DNA of 64,000 bases from Flavobacterium aquariorum (GCF_003254745.1 NZ_QKXH01000004.1:186001-250000); one strand, 5' to 3'; shown: positions 17,321-26,132, numbered from the stretch's first letter. The notes: generated by a model from the sequence alone, not told the origin. A program made the numbers and translations.

Positions 17321-17328
17321 CAAAGGTA
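17321..17328 (-). promoter_or_regulatory. -7 box of the LuxE-like gene
   Basis: TACCTTTG on the minus strand lies inside the longer version of the ORF and supports the downstream TTG start. Confidence 0.4.
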
Positions 17329-17386
17329 TTATTATTTTGGAACCTTTTTTGGTTTTTGATGTTTATGACTTTGAAAAGTTTCAAAA

Positions 17387-17415
17387 AAAAAGTTCCAATT
17401 TTAATTGGAACTTTT
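17387..17415 (-). terminator. Terminator after the mini T9SS protein gene
   Basis: A perfect hairpin AAAAGTTCCAATT/AATTGGAACTTTT is followed on the minus strand by a run of nine T, 20 bp after the stop codon at 17435. Confidence 0.85.
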
Positions 17416-17434
17416 ATGAATATTTTAAGAAGAA

Positions 17435-17779
17435 TTATTGTATTATTAACTTTCTGCTACTCGTTGCACTTTCTTCAGTGATTTTAATGATGTAAACCCC
17501 TGGAGAAAGATTGGAAACGTTTAGTTCTTTGTTGCTAATAATGGTTTGCAATACTTTTTTTCCTAATACGTCAAAAATGATAATTTCTTTTTCTAAGTCG
17601 TTTTTTGAAGTAATATAGACTTTTCCATTAGTCACAGGATTTGGATACAAATTTAACCCTTCAATTGAAGTGCTTTCTTGTATTTTTGGCGACTGCTTAC
17701 TTTCTTGTGCTTTTGCACCAGAAGTAAAAAAGATTGCCAGTAAAAGAGTAATATAAAAGTAGTTTTTTGTCATTAGCAT
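17435..17779 (-). CDS. Mini T9SS type A sorting-domain protein
   Basis: The 114-residue protein is little more than a signal peptide (about 1-25, ending AKAQ) and a type A T9SS C-terminal sorting domain (GLNLYPNPVTNGKVYI ... NLSPGVYIIKITEESATSSRKLIIQ). Such domains route cargo through the type IX secretion system to the cell surface, where they are normally cleaved. Only about 15 linker residues separate the two parts, so there is no obvious cargo. The start may be the ATG at 17773 (MTKNYF). A TATATTTA -7-like box is at 17800-17793. It could be a remnant of a larger gene or a genuine small secreted protein. Confidence 0.8.
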   Translation of the reverse strand: MLMTKNYFYITLLLAIFFTSGAKAQESKQSPKIQESTSIEGLNLYPNPVTNGKVYITSKNDLEKEIIIFDVLGKKVLQTIISNKELNVSNLSPGVYIIKITEESATSSRKLIIQ

Positions 17780-17820
17780 TTTAAGTTCACAGTAAATATA
17801 ATAAAAAAATGATTTAAAAA

Positions 17821-17851
17821 AAAATACCTCCCATAAATTGAGAGGTATTTT
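17821..17851 (-). terminator. Terminator after the beta-helix lipoprotein gene
   Basis: The hairpin AAAATACCTC/GAGGTATTTT is followed on the minus strand by an extended T-run, 25 bp beyond the stop codon. Confidence 0.8.
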
Positions 17852-17875
17852 AACTAATTCACAATGTTTTAATTA

Positions 17876-19300
17876 TTATTTTATTAAGCTAACTCCGTCA
17901 ACAGTAGACCATGCACCAGGAGTCAATGTAGCTCCTGTAGCTGCATCGTTCGTTGTCCAGTTTGTTGCAGGAACAAAACTAGCTGCAGACAATGTAAAAG
18001 TAGCTGCTCCTGAAATGAAGGTAAGAGGAGAGTTGGTTATTTTTACGTTGTTTAATTTAATTTTTCCTGCAGCAACTTGATGGTCGTAAGTGGCTTTATC
18101 TAGTACTTGAATGACACCACCATTAAATGCAGTAGGAGTAGTTTGGCTACCATAACCATCAATTACGATGTTACTGTAATCTCCGTTTCCTTCTTTTTTA
18201 AATTGAATAGCATCTAATTGAATTTCACTCTGTGCTTCTGTAGTTGTACCAGCAGCTCTTTTTAGAGTGATGTTAGTAACTTTAGGCCAGAAATTATTAT
18301 CAACGCTTTTAGATTCTACTTCAAGTCCGTAGTTTGCAACACCTACTTGGTAGGCATACCAGTTTGTATTTTCTTGACCTCTCCATCCATCTTGCCAATC
18401 AAAGGAATCGTCAGAATTACCGTAAGAGATTGAGCTTGTTAAGCTTACTGTTCCTCCGTAAAATTCAAAGCCATCATCGTTACCTTTATAGGCAACTAAA
18501 TGATCTAAAGTTGTTCCTGAACCGACAGAGTAGAATGAGAATCCATTGTTTTCTTTACTATTAGTTGTAATAACTTGTCCTGCATATTCAACTCTTACAT
18601 ATTTCAATGAACCTCCATTATGTGCTGCATTTGAACCTCCGTATTTCAATCCTAAACCATCTTCTGAGGTTGCTGTTTGTGGAGCAGGAGCAGATGCTGA
18701 ATTTACAATTGGAGCATCACCATACATAATAATACCAGCCCAAGAACCCGATATTTTTGATTTTTCGGTAAAAACTATTGGAGCATCAGCAGTACCATTG
18801 GCAATTAATTTTCCGCCAAGTAGTATAATAAGACCATTTTGTCCAGTAGTCTTGTCGCAAGTAATTGTAGAACCAGGTGCGAAAGTAACAGTTACTCCAC
18901 TGTTAATTTTAACCATTCCTTTTAAAGTATAATTACCATAAGCATATACTTTATCTGCTGTAAAATCTCCAGTTATTTCACCTGTTGCAGCAGGAATTGC
19001 AGTTACAGTCACTGTTTTTGTTACTGGCGCTGCTGCTCCTGTAACGGTATAAGTTATTAAAGATGTACCAACTGTTACCCCGGTAATTACTCCAGTTTTA
19101 GCGTCAACTGTTGCTACCGTTGGAGTAGCACTTGTAAAAGTACCTCCTGTAGTTGTACTTGTGAATGTTGTAGTTGTTCCAACAACAATGCTTTCAGTAC
19201 CAGTTAATGGAGCTACTGTAATTGGATCCTCATCATTATTACTGCATGATGCGATTAATAAGCCTAAAGACATTGCTAAAGCTAAAAATTTTGTTTTCAT
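17876..19300 (-). CDS. Pho-box-controlled surface lipoprotein with Ig-like (BIG2) and beta-helix domains
   Basis: From the preferred ATG at 19300 the protein has 474 residues: a lipoprotein signal peptide (MKTKFLALAMSLGLLIASC), a BIG2-like domain (about 25-100, SATPTVATVDAKTGVITGVTVGTSLITYTV) and a right-handed parallel beta-helix (about 105-470, KGMVKINSGVTVTFAPGSTI, GGKLIANGTADAPIVFTEKS). ATGs at 19336 and 19321 are also in frame, but 19336 lies inside the -7 box TACTTTTG and 19321 leaves almost no leader. The promoter carries six 11-bp-spaced Pho-like repeats (19361-19422). I infer a phosphate-starvation surface protein; the ligand is unknown. Confidence 0.82.
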   Translation of the reverse strand: MKTKFLALAMSLGLLIASCSNNDEDPITVAPLTGTESIVVGTTTTFTSTTTGGTFTSATPTVATVDAKTGVITGVTVGTSLITYTVTGAAAPVTKTVTVTAIPAATGEITGDFTADKVYAYGNYTLKGMVKINSGVTVTFAPGSTITCDKTTGQNGLIILLGGKLIANGTADAPIVFTEKSKISGSWAGIIMYGDAPIVNSASAPAPQTATSEDGLGLKYGGSNAAHNGGSLKYVRVEYAGQVITTNSKENNGFSFYSVGSGTTLDHLVAYKGNDDGFEFYGGTVSLTSSISYGNSDDSFDWQDGWRGQENTNWYAYQVGVANYGLEVESKSVDNNFWPKVTNITLKRAAGTTTEAQSEIQLDAIQFKKEGNGDYSNIVIDGYGSQTTPTAFNGGVIQVLDKATYDHQVAAGKIKLNNVKITNSPLTFISGAATFTLSAASFVPATNWTTNDAATGATLTPGAWSTVDGVSLIK

Positions 19301-19333
19301 AGTTTGTGTGTTATTTTTCATAATTTGATAAGT

Positions 19334-19422
19334 CAAAAGTACTTTGGGAGTTTGGAATAGATGTTACTTAATAATTACAAAAAAGTTATCAAAATCAGTA
19401 TATAATGTTAAGTTAATATTAA
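19334..19422 (-). promoter_or_regulatory. Pho-box-like array and -7 box of the beta-helix lipoprotein gene
   Basis: On the minus strand, six 7-mers start every 11 bp: TTAATAT (19422), TTAACAT (19411), TACTGAT (19400), ATAACTT (19389), GTAATTA (19378) and GTAACAT (19367). A perfect -7 box TACTTTTG follows at 19341-19334. The last core starts 30 bp before the TTTG. Confidence 0.65.
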
Positions 19423-19496
19423 GAATATTTAAAAAAAAATAAAGACCCGATATACAGAACTTTATTTTTGTGAATGCGTAAATAATCTATAGTTTT

Positions 19497-21074
19497 TTAT
19501 TTAAATACAATCTTTCCAGTTTTAATCTCTTTGTTTTCAGATATAATTTTATAGTAATATATCCCTTTTGGATAATTTGATGGGATATTCCATTTCACAA
19601 TTTGACTTGGAGTAGCAGTACCTTTAAAAACGGATTGTGCGTGTCGCAATCCTTCAGAATAAATAAGTATTTCCATTTCTTTATCGATAGAAGAATTCGT
19701 TGTGAAATTTACAGAGTCTGATGTAGGGTTTGGATAAACAGCAGATATTAATTTGTCTTCATTGTTTAAAGCTTTAATACTTAATCCGGAATTATGTGGC
19801 AGGAGAATACCATTACTAGCTGAACCTTCACTTCCTGAATATACCACCCTTTTTAATATAAAATCATTAGGTGAATTGAAATATATATCAAAGGTAGCTG
19901 GAGTTAGTATTAGATTTTGTGATGTATCAGGTAAGGTGCTGGTGTCTCCATCCTGATCCAGTATATACCATGAATATTGATAAGATTTTGGTCCTAAACC
20001 TCCTGTAGGCACACTGCCATTAACGGTTAATCCATTCAATGTAATGGTGTTATTTTGTATAAGAGAATTATGTGGCAGCAAAAGACCATTACTAGCAGAA
20101 ACTTGACTTCCAGAATATACCACCCTTTTTAATATAAAATTATTAGGTGAACTGAAATATCTATTAAAGGTAGCCGGAGTTAGGATTAAATTTTGTGATG
20201 TATCAGGTAAGGTGCTGGCGTCTCCATCTTGATCAAGTATATACCATGAATATTGATAAGAACCTGTAGCTCCAGTAGGTACGCTACCATAAGCTGTTAA
20301 TCCATCTAAGGTGATTGTATTATTTGAAATTGGCGTAGGAGCTTGAAGTACCGTTATCGTAATTTCGTTACTGCGGCTTGTAAGAGACCCTATATTTTGT
20401 CTAAAATATTTTGTTGTTACAAATGGAGTTCCTGGGTAATAATAAAAACTTGTTGCTCCAGGGATAAGTGTAAAAACACCGTTTACTGTTTTGTACCACT
20501 GATATGTATAGTTGCCTGCTCCCGTGCCACTTATTACGGAGGCTGTATCGCCTTCATTTATTGTTGTGCTGATAGTTCCCCCTGGTCCTCCTATAAATAT
20601 CATTTCAGGGGGTATTGTACCAGGAGGAGAGGGAATAACTTTTATGGGGATAATATTTCCTGTAATTACGCCACCACTACTTGAAGTGACATTAAACTGA
20701 CCATATAATCTTCCACCAGTAGCACTAAAATTTGTAGCATTTAACGAAATAGTAAATTCTTTACTATACCAAGAGCTTAAGTTATTATTAGTGAAATCAA
20801 CATTTAAATATTGTAGAGAACTACTTGCTGAAGATGATTTCTTACTCATGACATATAAATTACCGCTCACTGATAGTGATTGAGGGTTATCTATTTTTAA
20901 ATCAAAAGTTACAGATTTAGATCCACCTTCATATATTTCAATAGCCGCCCCATTAGGTATAAGAGCACCATTTGTATATCTTAAATTAGAAATTGTTACT
21001 GTTTGTCCATAGGTTGAAATTACAGATAATACTGCAAAAAAAAGGAAGTTTAATAATAATTTCATGTTTTTCAT
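19497..21074 (-). CDS. T9SS type A sorting-domain surface protein with duplicated 88-residue repeat
   Basis: This 525-residue secreted protein has a signal peptide (to about residue 23), a beta-rich N-terminal region, an Ig/PKD-like stretch (NYTQWYKTVNG type, about 165-245), two nearly identical units of about 88 residues (ITLDGLTAYGSVPTG... and ITLNGLTVNGSVPTG...), and a type A T9SS sorting domain (AVYPNPTSDSVNF ... YPKGIYYYKIISENKEIKTGKIVFK). It is probably exported to the cell surface. Its promoter has five 11-bp-spaced Pho-like repeats, so I infer induction by phosphate limitation. The molecular function is unknown. The start may also be the ATG at 21065. Confidence 0.82.
   Translation of the reverse strand: MKNMKLLLNFLFFAVLSVISTYGQTVTISNLRYTNGALIPNGAAIEIYEGGSKSVTFDLKIDNPQSLSVSGNLYVMSKKSSSASSSLQYLNVDFTNNNLSSWYSKEFTISLNATNFSATGGRLYGQFNVTSSSGGVITGNIIPIKVIPSPPGTIPPEMIFIGGPGGTISTTINEGDTASVISGTGAGNYTYQWYKTVNGVFTLIPGATSFYYYPGTPFVTTKYFRQNIGSLTSRSNEITITVLQAPTPISNNTITLDGLTAYGSVPTGATGSYQYSWYILDQDGDASTLPDTSQNLILTPATFNRYFSSPNNFILKRVVYSGSQVSASNGLLLPHNSLIQNNTITLNGLTVNGSVPTGGLGPKSYQYSWYILDQDGDTSTLPDTSQNLILTPATFDIYFNSPNDFILKRVVYSGSEGSASNGILLPHNSGLSIKALNNEDKLISAVYPNPTSDSVNFTTNSSIDKEMEILIYSEGLRHAQSVFKGTATPSQIVKWNIPSNYPKGIYYYKIISENKEIKTGKIVFK
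19795..20335 (-). repeat. Tandem duplication of an 88-91-codon unit inside the T9SS gene
   Basis: Two adjacent units of about 265-275 bp encode nearly the same sequence (SYQYSWYILDQDGD, STLPDTSQNLILTPATF, FILKRVVYSGS, SASNG, LLPHNS). High nucleotide identity points to a fairly recent duplication. The boundaries are approximate. Confidence 0.75.
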
Positions 21075-21096
21075 AAATATTTATTTTTAGTTTAGA

Positions 21097-21163
21097 TAAA
21101 AGTAATAAGATAATTAATACAGTATATTATCAGAATATTACATTAAATTAATTATAATGTTAA
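21097..21163 (-). promoter_or_regulatory. Pho-box-like array and -7 box of the T9SS protein gene
   Basis: On the minus strand, 7-mers start every 11 bp: TTAACAT (21163), ATTAATT (21152), GTAATAT (21141), ATAATAT (21130) and TATTAAT (21119). A -7 box TACTTTTA follows at 21104-21097. The last core starts 19 bp before the TTTA, the same spacing as at the porin promoter. Confidence 0.55.
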
Positions 21164-21198
21164 GAAAATTTTGAATGATACCAAATCGGATGTAAATA

Positions 21199-21226
21199 AA
21201 AAAGCTCCAGATATCTGGAGCTTTTT
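21199..21226 (-). terminator. Terminator after the TonB-dependent receptor
   Basis: A perfect palindrome with arms GCTCCAGAT/ATCTGGAGC is flanked by A and T runs, 22 bp after the stop codon. Confidence 0.85.
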
Positions 21227-21247
21227 ATTTCAAATTGGTTTATTTTG

Positions 21248-24052
21248 TTAAAAAGTATAGGATATGTTCATAGAAAAACCCACCCCTTTTTTATATTCTT
21301 TAATTGTTAAATCACTTTCAGTGATCGGGATTCTGCTTTCCTTACCCAATTCTATTTTGTAGCGAGGGTTTAATAGGTTATCTACAGAAAATTTAACGTC
21401 AAATTTATCTGAAATTTTATTTTGCCAAATAAAATCAAGTTTACCAAAAGGCATTTCATAATAATTATCCAATCCGTTTGTTCCCACGGCATAAATTCGT
21501 TTGCTATAGATATTGTATACCATAGTCATTGAACTTTTCCACATTTTGCTAAATTCAGAGTCATATTTAATATCAGCGTTTAATATCCAAGGCGATGCTC
21601 CTTGCAGTTTTCTTGATGGATTGTCATCTTTTGCAATAGTTTCGGGACTGTTAACTCCATTTTTAGAAGTTTCAATAGTTACTTTTGTATCCATTAATGA
21701 TGCATTAGCGCCTAAAGAAAAATTAGATAATGATTCTGAAATTCTTTCAAATTGGAATAAGAATTCTAATTCTGCACCATAAAGTAAAGCTTCTTTAGAA
21801 TTGCCATATGTTATAATTTGCCCACCGCTTCCTGCTGAATTTGTAAATAATCGTTCAATAGGATTTTCTATTATTTTAGTAAAAATTGTTGCGGAAAATA
21901 ACTCCTTATTTGTTGGAAACAATTCATATTTTAAATCAAAGTTGTAATTGTCACTATTGATTAACAAAGGATTACCTTGTTCAATAGTACCGTCTGGATT
22001 TACAAACTCCAAAGGATAAGACTCCATGATTACAGGTCTTGTAATTGTTTTTGAGGCTACAAATCGTAAGTTTGAATTTTGATTTAAAATATATCTTGTA
22101 TTCAAAGAAGGTAAAATATCGGTTTTATCATCTTTTTTTGTTATAAAAGGATCTGTAAAACTTCCTGATGTTTTATATTTTGTTTCTCTATTAGTCTGTT
22201 CTATTCTTGCACCTGCATTTAATTCTATTTTTTCGCCAAATTTGAAGGCTAGATCTAAATATCCAGCATTAATGAACTCTTCTAACATTGCTTTGTATGT
22301 TGAGTTTGTTCCTTCGGTATAGGTGAAATTATTATTTAAAATCTCACTTTTGAAATATTCATCAGGAGAGTTTGTTGGGAAAGTAGCTGAATTTGAGTTT
22401 AATCTTTGGGATACTAAAAATCTGAATTCAGATCCCATTTTATTCAAATATCCGCTATATCCTGCAGTAAGCTTGTTTGATTTGCTTAAGTCTTCATTGC
22501 CAAATTTCCAATTGTATTCAAGTAAACCAGAGATGTGCTCCTCGCCATTAAAATCGAGATATTGTCTAGTTATACTGTTGCCAGAATAAGATATTGAAGT
22601 AGTATTATCATCAATCTTAATACCCTTGAAAGATTTTCTGTCAGGAAGTTCATACTGTGTTGTAGAGTATGAAACACCAGATTTTATATTGTGTCTTTCA
22701 TCTTCGGTTAGTTTGTAATTGCCGAATAACTGTGTGTTTAAAAAAGTAGATTCCTGTAATTGGTTCATTCTTATAAAACCATTAGTTTGGGTTGAATTAG
22801 AATTTGTGTAACCTAGCTGATCTTGTATTAAATTTTCATTCGATTTTAGATAGGTGGTATTTGAGGTCAGGGAAAGTCTTTTTGTTTTATAAGTTAAAGC
22901 TGCCAATACAGAAGAATTTGTTATAAATTTGTACTGTGTTGTAATTAAATCATTGTCATAGTTTCCTTGTGCTGTGTTGAAAATTCTATCAGCGCCACTT
23001 CTAACTTGAAATTTATTATCATAGTTAAGCGAAATCAAATATTGAAATGTGTTTTGTTTTTGGCCAACAATAAATTTTTCTGAATGAAGAACCCCAAAAT
23101 TTGTATTTAATGGAGATACATCACTTTTTACGTCAAAACCTGATCCAAATCCGTTTGCTGCCTGATCTGCAGTTAATGTTTGATTAGTAGGAGTTTTGGT
23201 TAATGCAGATGGTAAATCTCTTTCGTTGCCAGAGAATCCAAAAAAATCAGCAGTAGAATTTGCGTCTTCAGAAATAAGGAATTTTTTTAGGTTATTGTTT
23301 ATAGTGTAACCAACTCCAAAATTAACTTTAGTTATACTTTTTCCAGAGGCTGCTGTTACTATGTTAAAAGTTGCCCCAGCAAAATCCCCATATAAATTTG
23401 TGTTGAAAGTTTTGTAGGTTTCTAAAACACTTACAATGTCGGTTGGAAAAATATCTAAAGGAATAATTTTTTTAAATGGATTATTTGAAGGTACAGCTAA
23501 GTCGTTAAGGAGTAGATTGTTATAACGATCTTCTAGTCCTCTTACAAATAAGCCACGTGATTCTACTTTTGTGATCCCGGTTATTTTGGTTAGACCTTCC
23601 TCGACATCGCTAACTCCTTTTCTGGACATTTCTTGGGCACCGATACTTTGTTTGATTACAACTGCATTTTTTTGTTCCAATAATAATGCTGTTTCTTTTT
23701 CACGTCCGCCACTTGATTTGACAACTACGTCTTTTAGTTTGTAACTTCCTGAACCCAAAGAACTATTTACAGTTACAGTTTCGTTTGCAACTACAGTTAC
23801 AGGAACTTCTGCCGTTTCATAACCTACAAAACTAAATTGTACAGTATAATTTCCGGGAGCTATAGTAATTGTGTATTTTCCTTCTACGTCAGTGTTAGTG
23901 CCAATTTTTGTTCCTTTTATCAGCACATTGGCAAATGGCAAGGATTGATTATCGGAATCTTTGTCTAATAAAACACCAGTTATTGTTCCTTTGTTTTGTG
24001 AGAAACCAATAACACAAATAAATAGTGTAAAGAATAGAAATTTTAATTTCAT
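21248..24052 (-). CDS. TonB-dependent receptor of the phosphate island
   Basis: This 934-residue outer-membrane receptor has a signal peptide (to about residue 18), a carboxypeptidase-regulatory-like beta domain (GTITGVLLDKDSDNQSLPFANVLIKG ... YTVQFSFVGYE, about 22-105), a plug (VVIKQSIGAQEMSRKGVSDVEEGLTKITGITKV ... GLFVRGLEDRYN) and a large barrel ending in aromatic residues (FSMNISYTF). It would import a substrate energised by TonB-ExbBD. No SusD partner is adjacent. It is divergent from phoB and shares a Pho-box-like array with it, so a phosphorus-containing substrate is likely, by inference. Confidence 0.88.
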   Translation of the reverse strand: MKLKFLFFTLFICVIGFSQNKGTITGVLLDKDSDNQSLPFANVLIKGTKIGTNTDVEGKYTITIAPGNYTVQFSFVGYETAEVPVTVVANETVTVNSSLGSGSYKLKDVVVKSSGGREKETALLLEQKNAVVIKQSIGAQEMSRKGVSDVEEGLTKITGITKVESRGLFVRGLEDRYNNLLLNDLAVPSNNPFKKIIPLDIFPTDIVSVLETYKTFNTNLYGDFAGATFNIVTAASGKSITKVNFGVGYTINNNLKKFLISEDANSTADFFGFSGNERDLPSALTKTPTNQTLTADQAANGFGSGFDVKSDVSPLNTNFGVLHSEKFIVGQKQNTFQYLISLNYDNKFQVRSGADRIFNTAQGNYDNDLITTQYKFITNSSVLAALTYKTKRLSLTSNTTYLKSNENLIQDQLGYTNSNSTQTNGFIRMNQLQESTFLNTQLFGNYKLTEDERHNIKSGVSYSTTQYELPDRKSFKGIKIDDNTTSISYSGNSITRQYLDFNGEEHISGLLEYNWKFGNEDLSKSNKLTAGYSGYLNKMGSEFRFLVSQRLNSNSATFPTNSPDEYFKSEILNNNFTYTEGTNSTYKAMLEEFINAGYLDLAFKFGEKIELNAGARIEQTNRETKYKTSGSFTDPFITKKDDKTDILPSLNTRYILNQNSNLRFVASKTITRPVIMESYPLEFVNPDGTIEQGNPLLINSDNYNFDLKYELFPTNKELFSATIFTKIIENPIERLFTNSAGSGGQIITYGNSKEALLYGAELEFLFQFERISESLSNFSLGANASLMDTKVTIETSKNGVNSPETIAKDDNPSRKLQGASPWILNADIKYDSEFSKMWKSSMTMVYNIYSKRIYAVGTNGLDNYYEMPFGKLDFIWQNKISDKFDVKFSVDNLLNPRYKIELGKESRIPITESDLTIKEYKKGVGFSMNISYTF

Positions 24053-24075
24053 TTTAAGTAGTATTTAATTTTCTG

Positions 24076-24156
24076 CAAAGAAATGGTGGGATTCTAGTCT
24101 TTGTGTTAACATCAAGTTATGAATGGATATCATAATTATTATGAAATCGTTAACAT
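24076..24156. promoter_or_regulatory. Bidirectional Pho-box-like array between the TonB receptor and phoB
   Basis: Read on the minus strand, TTAACAC (24109), ATAACTT (24120), ATAATAA (24142) and TTAACGA (24153) are in 11-bp phase. The position at 24131 is degenerate. The -7 box TTTCTTTG is at 24083-24076, 30 bp from the last core. Read on the plus strand, TTAACAT (24106), TTATGAA (24117), TATCATA (24128), TTATGAA (24139) and TTAACAT (24150) are also in 11-bp phase, toward phoB. A possible phoB -7 box is TACTTTTA (24210-24217) with TTG at 24189. Confidence 0.5.
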
Positions 24157-24288
24157 ATTAAATTAAGGTTAAGTCCGCTTTTTTAGTATTGATACTTACC
24201 GTTTATTATTACTTTTACATTGCAATAAAAAGTCATTGTGTTTAATTAAGAGATAAATACAATAGAAAACTCAATTTTTGCTATTAAT

Positions 24289-24972
24289 ATGAAGAAAAGA
24301 AACACCAAAATTCTTCTGGTTGATGATGAACCAGATATTTTAGAAATTGTAGGCTACAACCTAGCACAAGAAGGATATCAGATTGTTACAGCTGTCAATG
24401 GTAAAGATGCTATTGAAAAAGCTAAAAAAGAAATGCCAAGCCTTATCATAATGGATGTTATGATGCCCGAAATGGACGGGATGGAAGCTTGTGAACATAT
24501 TAGAAGAATACCTGAGTTGAATAATGTTATCATTACATTTTTGACTGCAAGAAGTGAAGATTATTCTCAGGTGGCAGGATTTGATGCCGGCGCCGATGAT
24601 TATATTACCAAACCGATAAAACCAAAATTATTGGTCAGCAAGGTGAAAGCATTGTTGCGAAGATTAAAAGAACAAGATCAAAACAGTGAAACTCTTAATG
24701 TGGGAGGAATCGAGATCAACCGTGAGGAATATAAAATTGTAAAGGATAATCTAGAAATTGCTTTGCCAAGAAAAGAATTTGAATTATTTTATCTCCTAGC
24801 TTCAAAACCCGGAAAAGTTTTCAAACGAGAAGAAATACTGGATAAAGTTTGGGGAAATGATGTAGTGGTTGGTGGTAGAACAATCGATGTTCACATTAGA
24901 AAACTTCGTGAAAAAATTGGGGATGATCTTTTTAAGACCATAAAAGGAGTAGGGTATAAATTTGAAGTTTAA
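24289..24972 (+). CDS. phoB: Response regulator PhoB (OmpR/PhoB family)
   Basis: This two-component transcription factor probably controls the phosphate-starvation genes around it. The 227-residue product has a receiver domain with D12-D13, phosphoacceptor D56 (IIMDVMMPEMDG), T86 and K108 (YITKPIKP), and a winged-helix DNA-binding domain (about 130-227, PRKEFELFYLLASKPGKVFKREEILDKVWG ... VDVHIRKLREKIG type). It is followed 68 bp later by its kinase phoR. The 11-bp repeat arrays nearby are its likely sites, because PhoB-family wing-helix dimers bind 11-bp direct repeats head to tail. Confidence 0.9.
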   Translation: MKKRNTKILLVDDEPDILEIVGYNLAQEGYQIVTAVNGKDAIEKAKKEMPSLIIMDVMMPEMDGMEACEHIRRIPELNNVIITFLTARSEDYSQVAGFDAGADDYITKPIKPKLLVSKVKALLRRLKEQDQNSETLNVGGIEINREEYKIVKDNLEIALPRKEFELFYLLASKPGKVFKREEILDKVWGNDVVVGGRTIDVHIRKLREKIGDDLFKTIKGVGYKFEV

Positions 24973-25040
24973 ATAAATGGTACTTTTGATAGATTTTAAA
25001 AGTCTTTTCAAATAACTATAATGCGTGTGCTATATTAATA

Positions 25041-26132
25041 ATGAAAATCAATTTCAAAAAAAGTTACAAGTTTGCTATAAAATCAGCTTTGTATATCAGT
25101 TTATTTGTGTCAGGATTTTGCATGATTCTATCTGTGATACTGTTCAAATCTTCTTTTGCGAGCATGTTAGTTTTTGGTTTTATTAGTCTGTTCTTTGTTT
25201 ATGTGTTTTCGTTTTTTGTTTTGCAATACAGAGTGGAACGATTTATTTACCGAAGAGTAAAGAAAATTTACGATGATGTGGCGCTATTGGAGTCGAGTAC
25301 ATTTATCAATAAGCCCATCACCACTGATATGGAGACATTAACACGGGAAGTAAAGAAGTTTGCTACCGATAAAAAGCTAGAAATTGAAATGCTTCAAATA
25401 CGTGAAGAGTATAGAAGAGAGTTTTTAGGAAATGTTTCCCATGAGCTTAAAACGCCATTATTTACGGTTCAAGGTTATTTGTCAACTCTTATTGATGGTG
25501 CGATGGACGATAAATCCATTAGAAAGAAATACTTGAAACGAGCTGAAAAAGGAGTAGAGCGTTTGATATATATTGTGGAAGATTTGGATATGATTACCAA
25601 ATTGGAATCTGGGGATTTGAATCTTGATTTTACAAAGTTTGATATCGTAAAACTGATTCAGAATGTTTTTGATTTGTTAGAAATGAAAGCCGATAAAAAG
25701 AATATCACTTTGGCATTCGAAAATGATAATATTCAACCCATTTTTGTAAATGGCGACAAAGACAAAATTCAGCAAGTAATCGAGAATTTACTTGTAAACT
25801 CGATAAAATATGGAAAAGAAGGCGGTTTGACAGAGATTTCGATCGTGAATTTGACCAACAAAAAAGTATTGGTTCGGGTTACCGATAATGGGGAAGGGAT
25901 AGAGCCCCACAATATACCAAGGCTTTTTGAGCGATTTTATAGAGTGGACAAAAGCGGTTCTCGTACTGAAGGAGGTTCAGGTTTAGGACTTTCGATAGTG
26001 AAACATATTATTGAAGCTCATAAAGAAAAGATATATGTCGAAAGCGAGTTCGGAATAGGTTCCGAATTCTCTTTTACACTCGAAAAGACATACATCACTG
26101 ATCAATTTGGCCTAAAAAAGAAATTAAATTAA
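25041..26132 (+). CDS. phoR: Phosphate-sensing histidine kinase PhoR
   Basis: This inner-membrane sensor kinase is paired with phoB. The 363-residue protein has two membrane helices (about 14-36 and 40-62) with almost no periplasmic loop, a linker, a HisKA domain with FLGNVSHELKTPL (H134) and an ATPase domain with the N box (QQVIENLLVNSIKYG), G1 (VTDNGEGIE), F box and G2 (GGSGLGLSIVKHI). It lacks a recognisable PAS domain. The missing extracellular loop fits PhoR kinases that sense transport activity via PstSCAB-PhoU rather than phosphate itself. Confidence 0.88.
   Translation: MKINFKKSYKFAIKSALYISLFVSGFCMILSVILFKSSFASMLVFGFISLFFVYVFSFFVLQYRVERFIYRRVKKIYDDVALLESSTFINKPITTDMETLTREVKKFATDKKLEIEMLQIREEYRREFLGNVSHELKTPLFTVQGYLSTLIDGAMDDKSIRKKYLKRAEKGVERLIYIVEDLDMITKLESGDLNLDFTKFDIVKLIQNVFDLLEMKADKKNITLAFENDNIQPIFVNGDKDKIQQVIENLLVNSIKYGKEGGLTEISIVNLTNKKVLVRVTDNGEGIEPHNIPRLFERFYRVDKSGSRTEGGSGLGLSIVKHIIEAHKEKIYVESEFGIGSEFSFTLEKTYITDQFGLKKKLN

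Noticed and set aside
21248..24052. SusCD-type glycan utilisation locus
   Set aside because: No SusD homologue or glycoside hydrolase is adjacent; the context is phosphate, not sugar.
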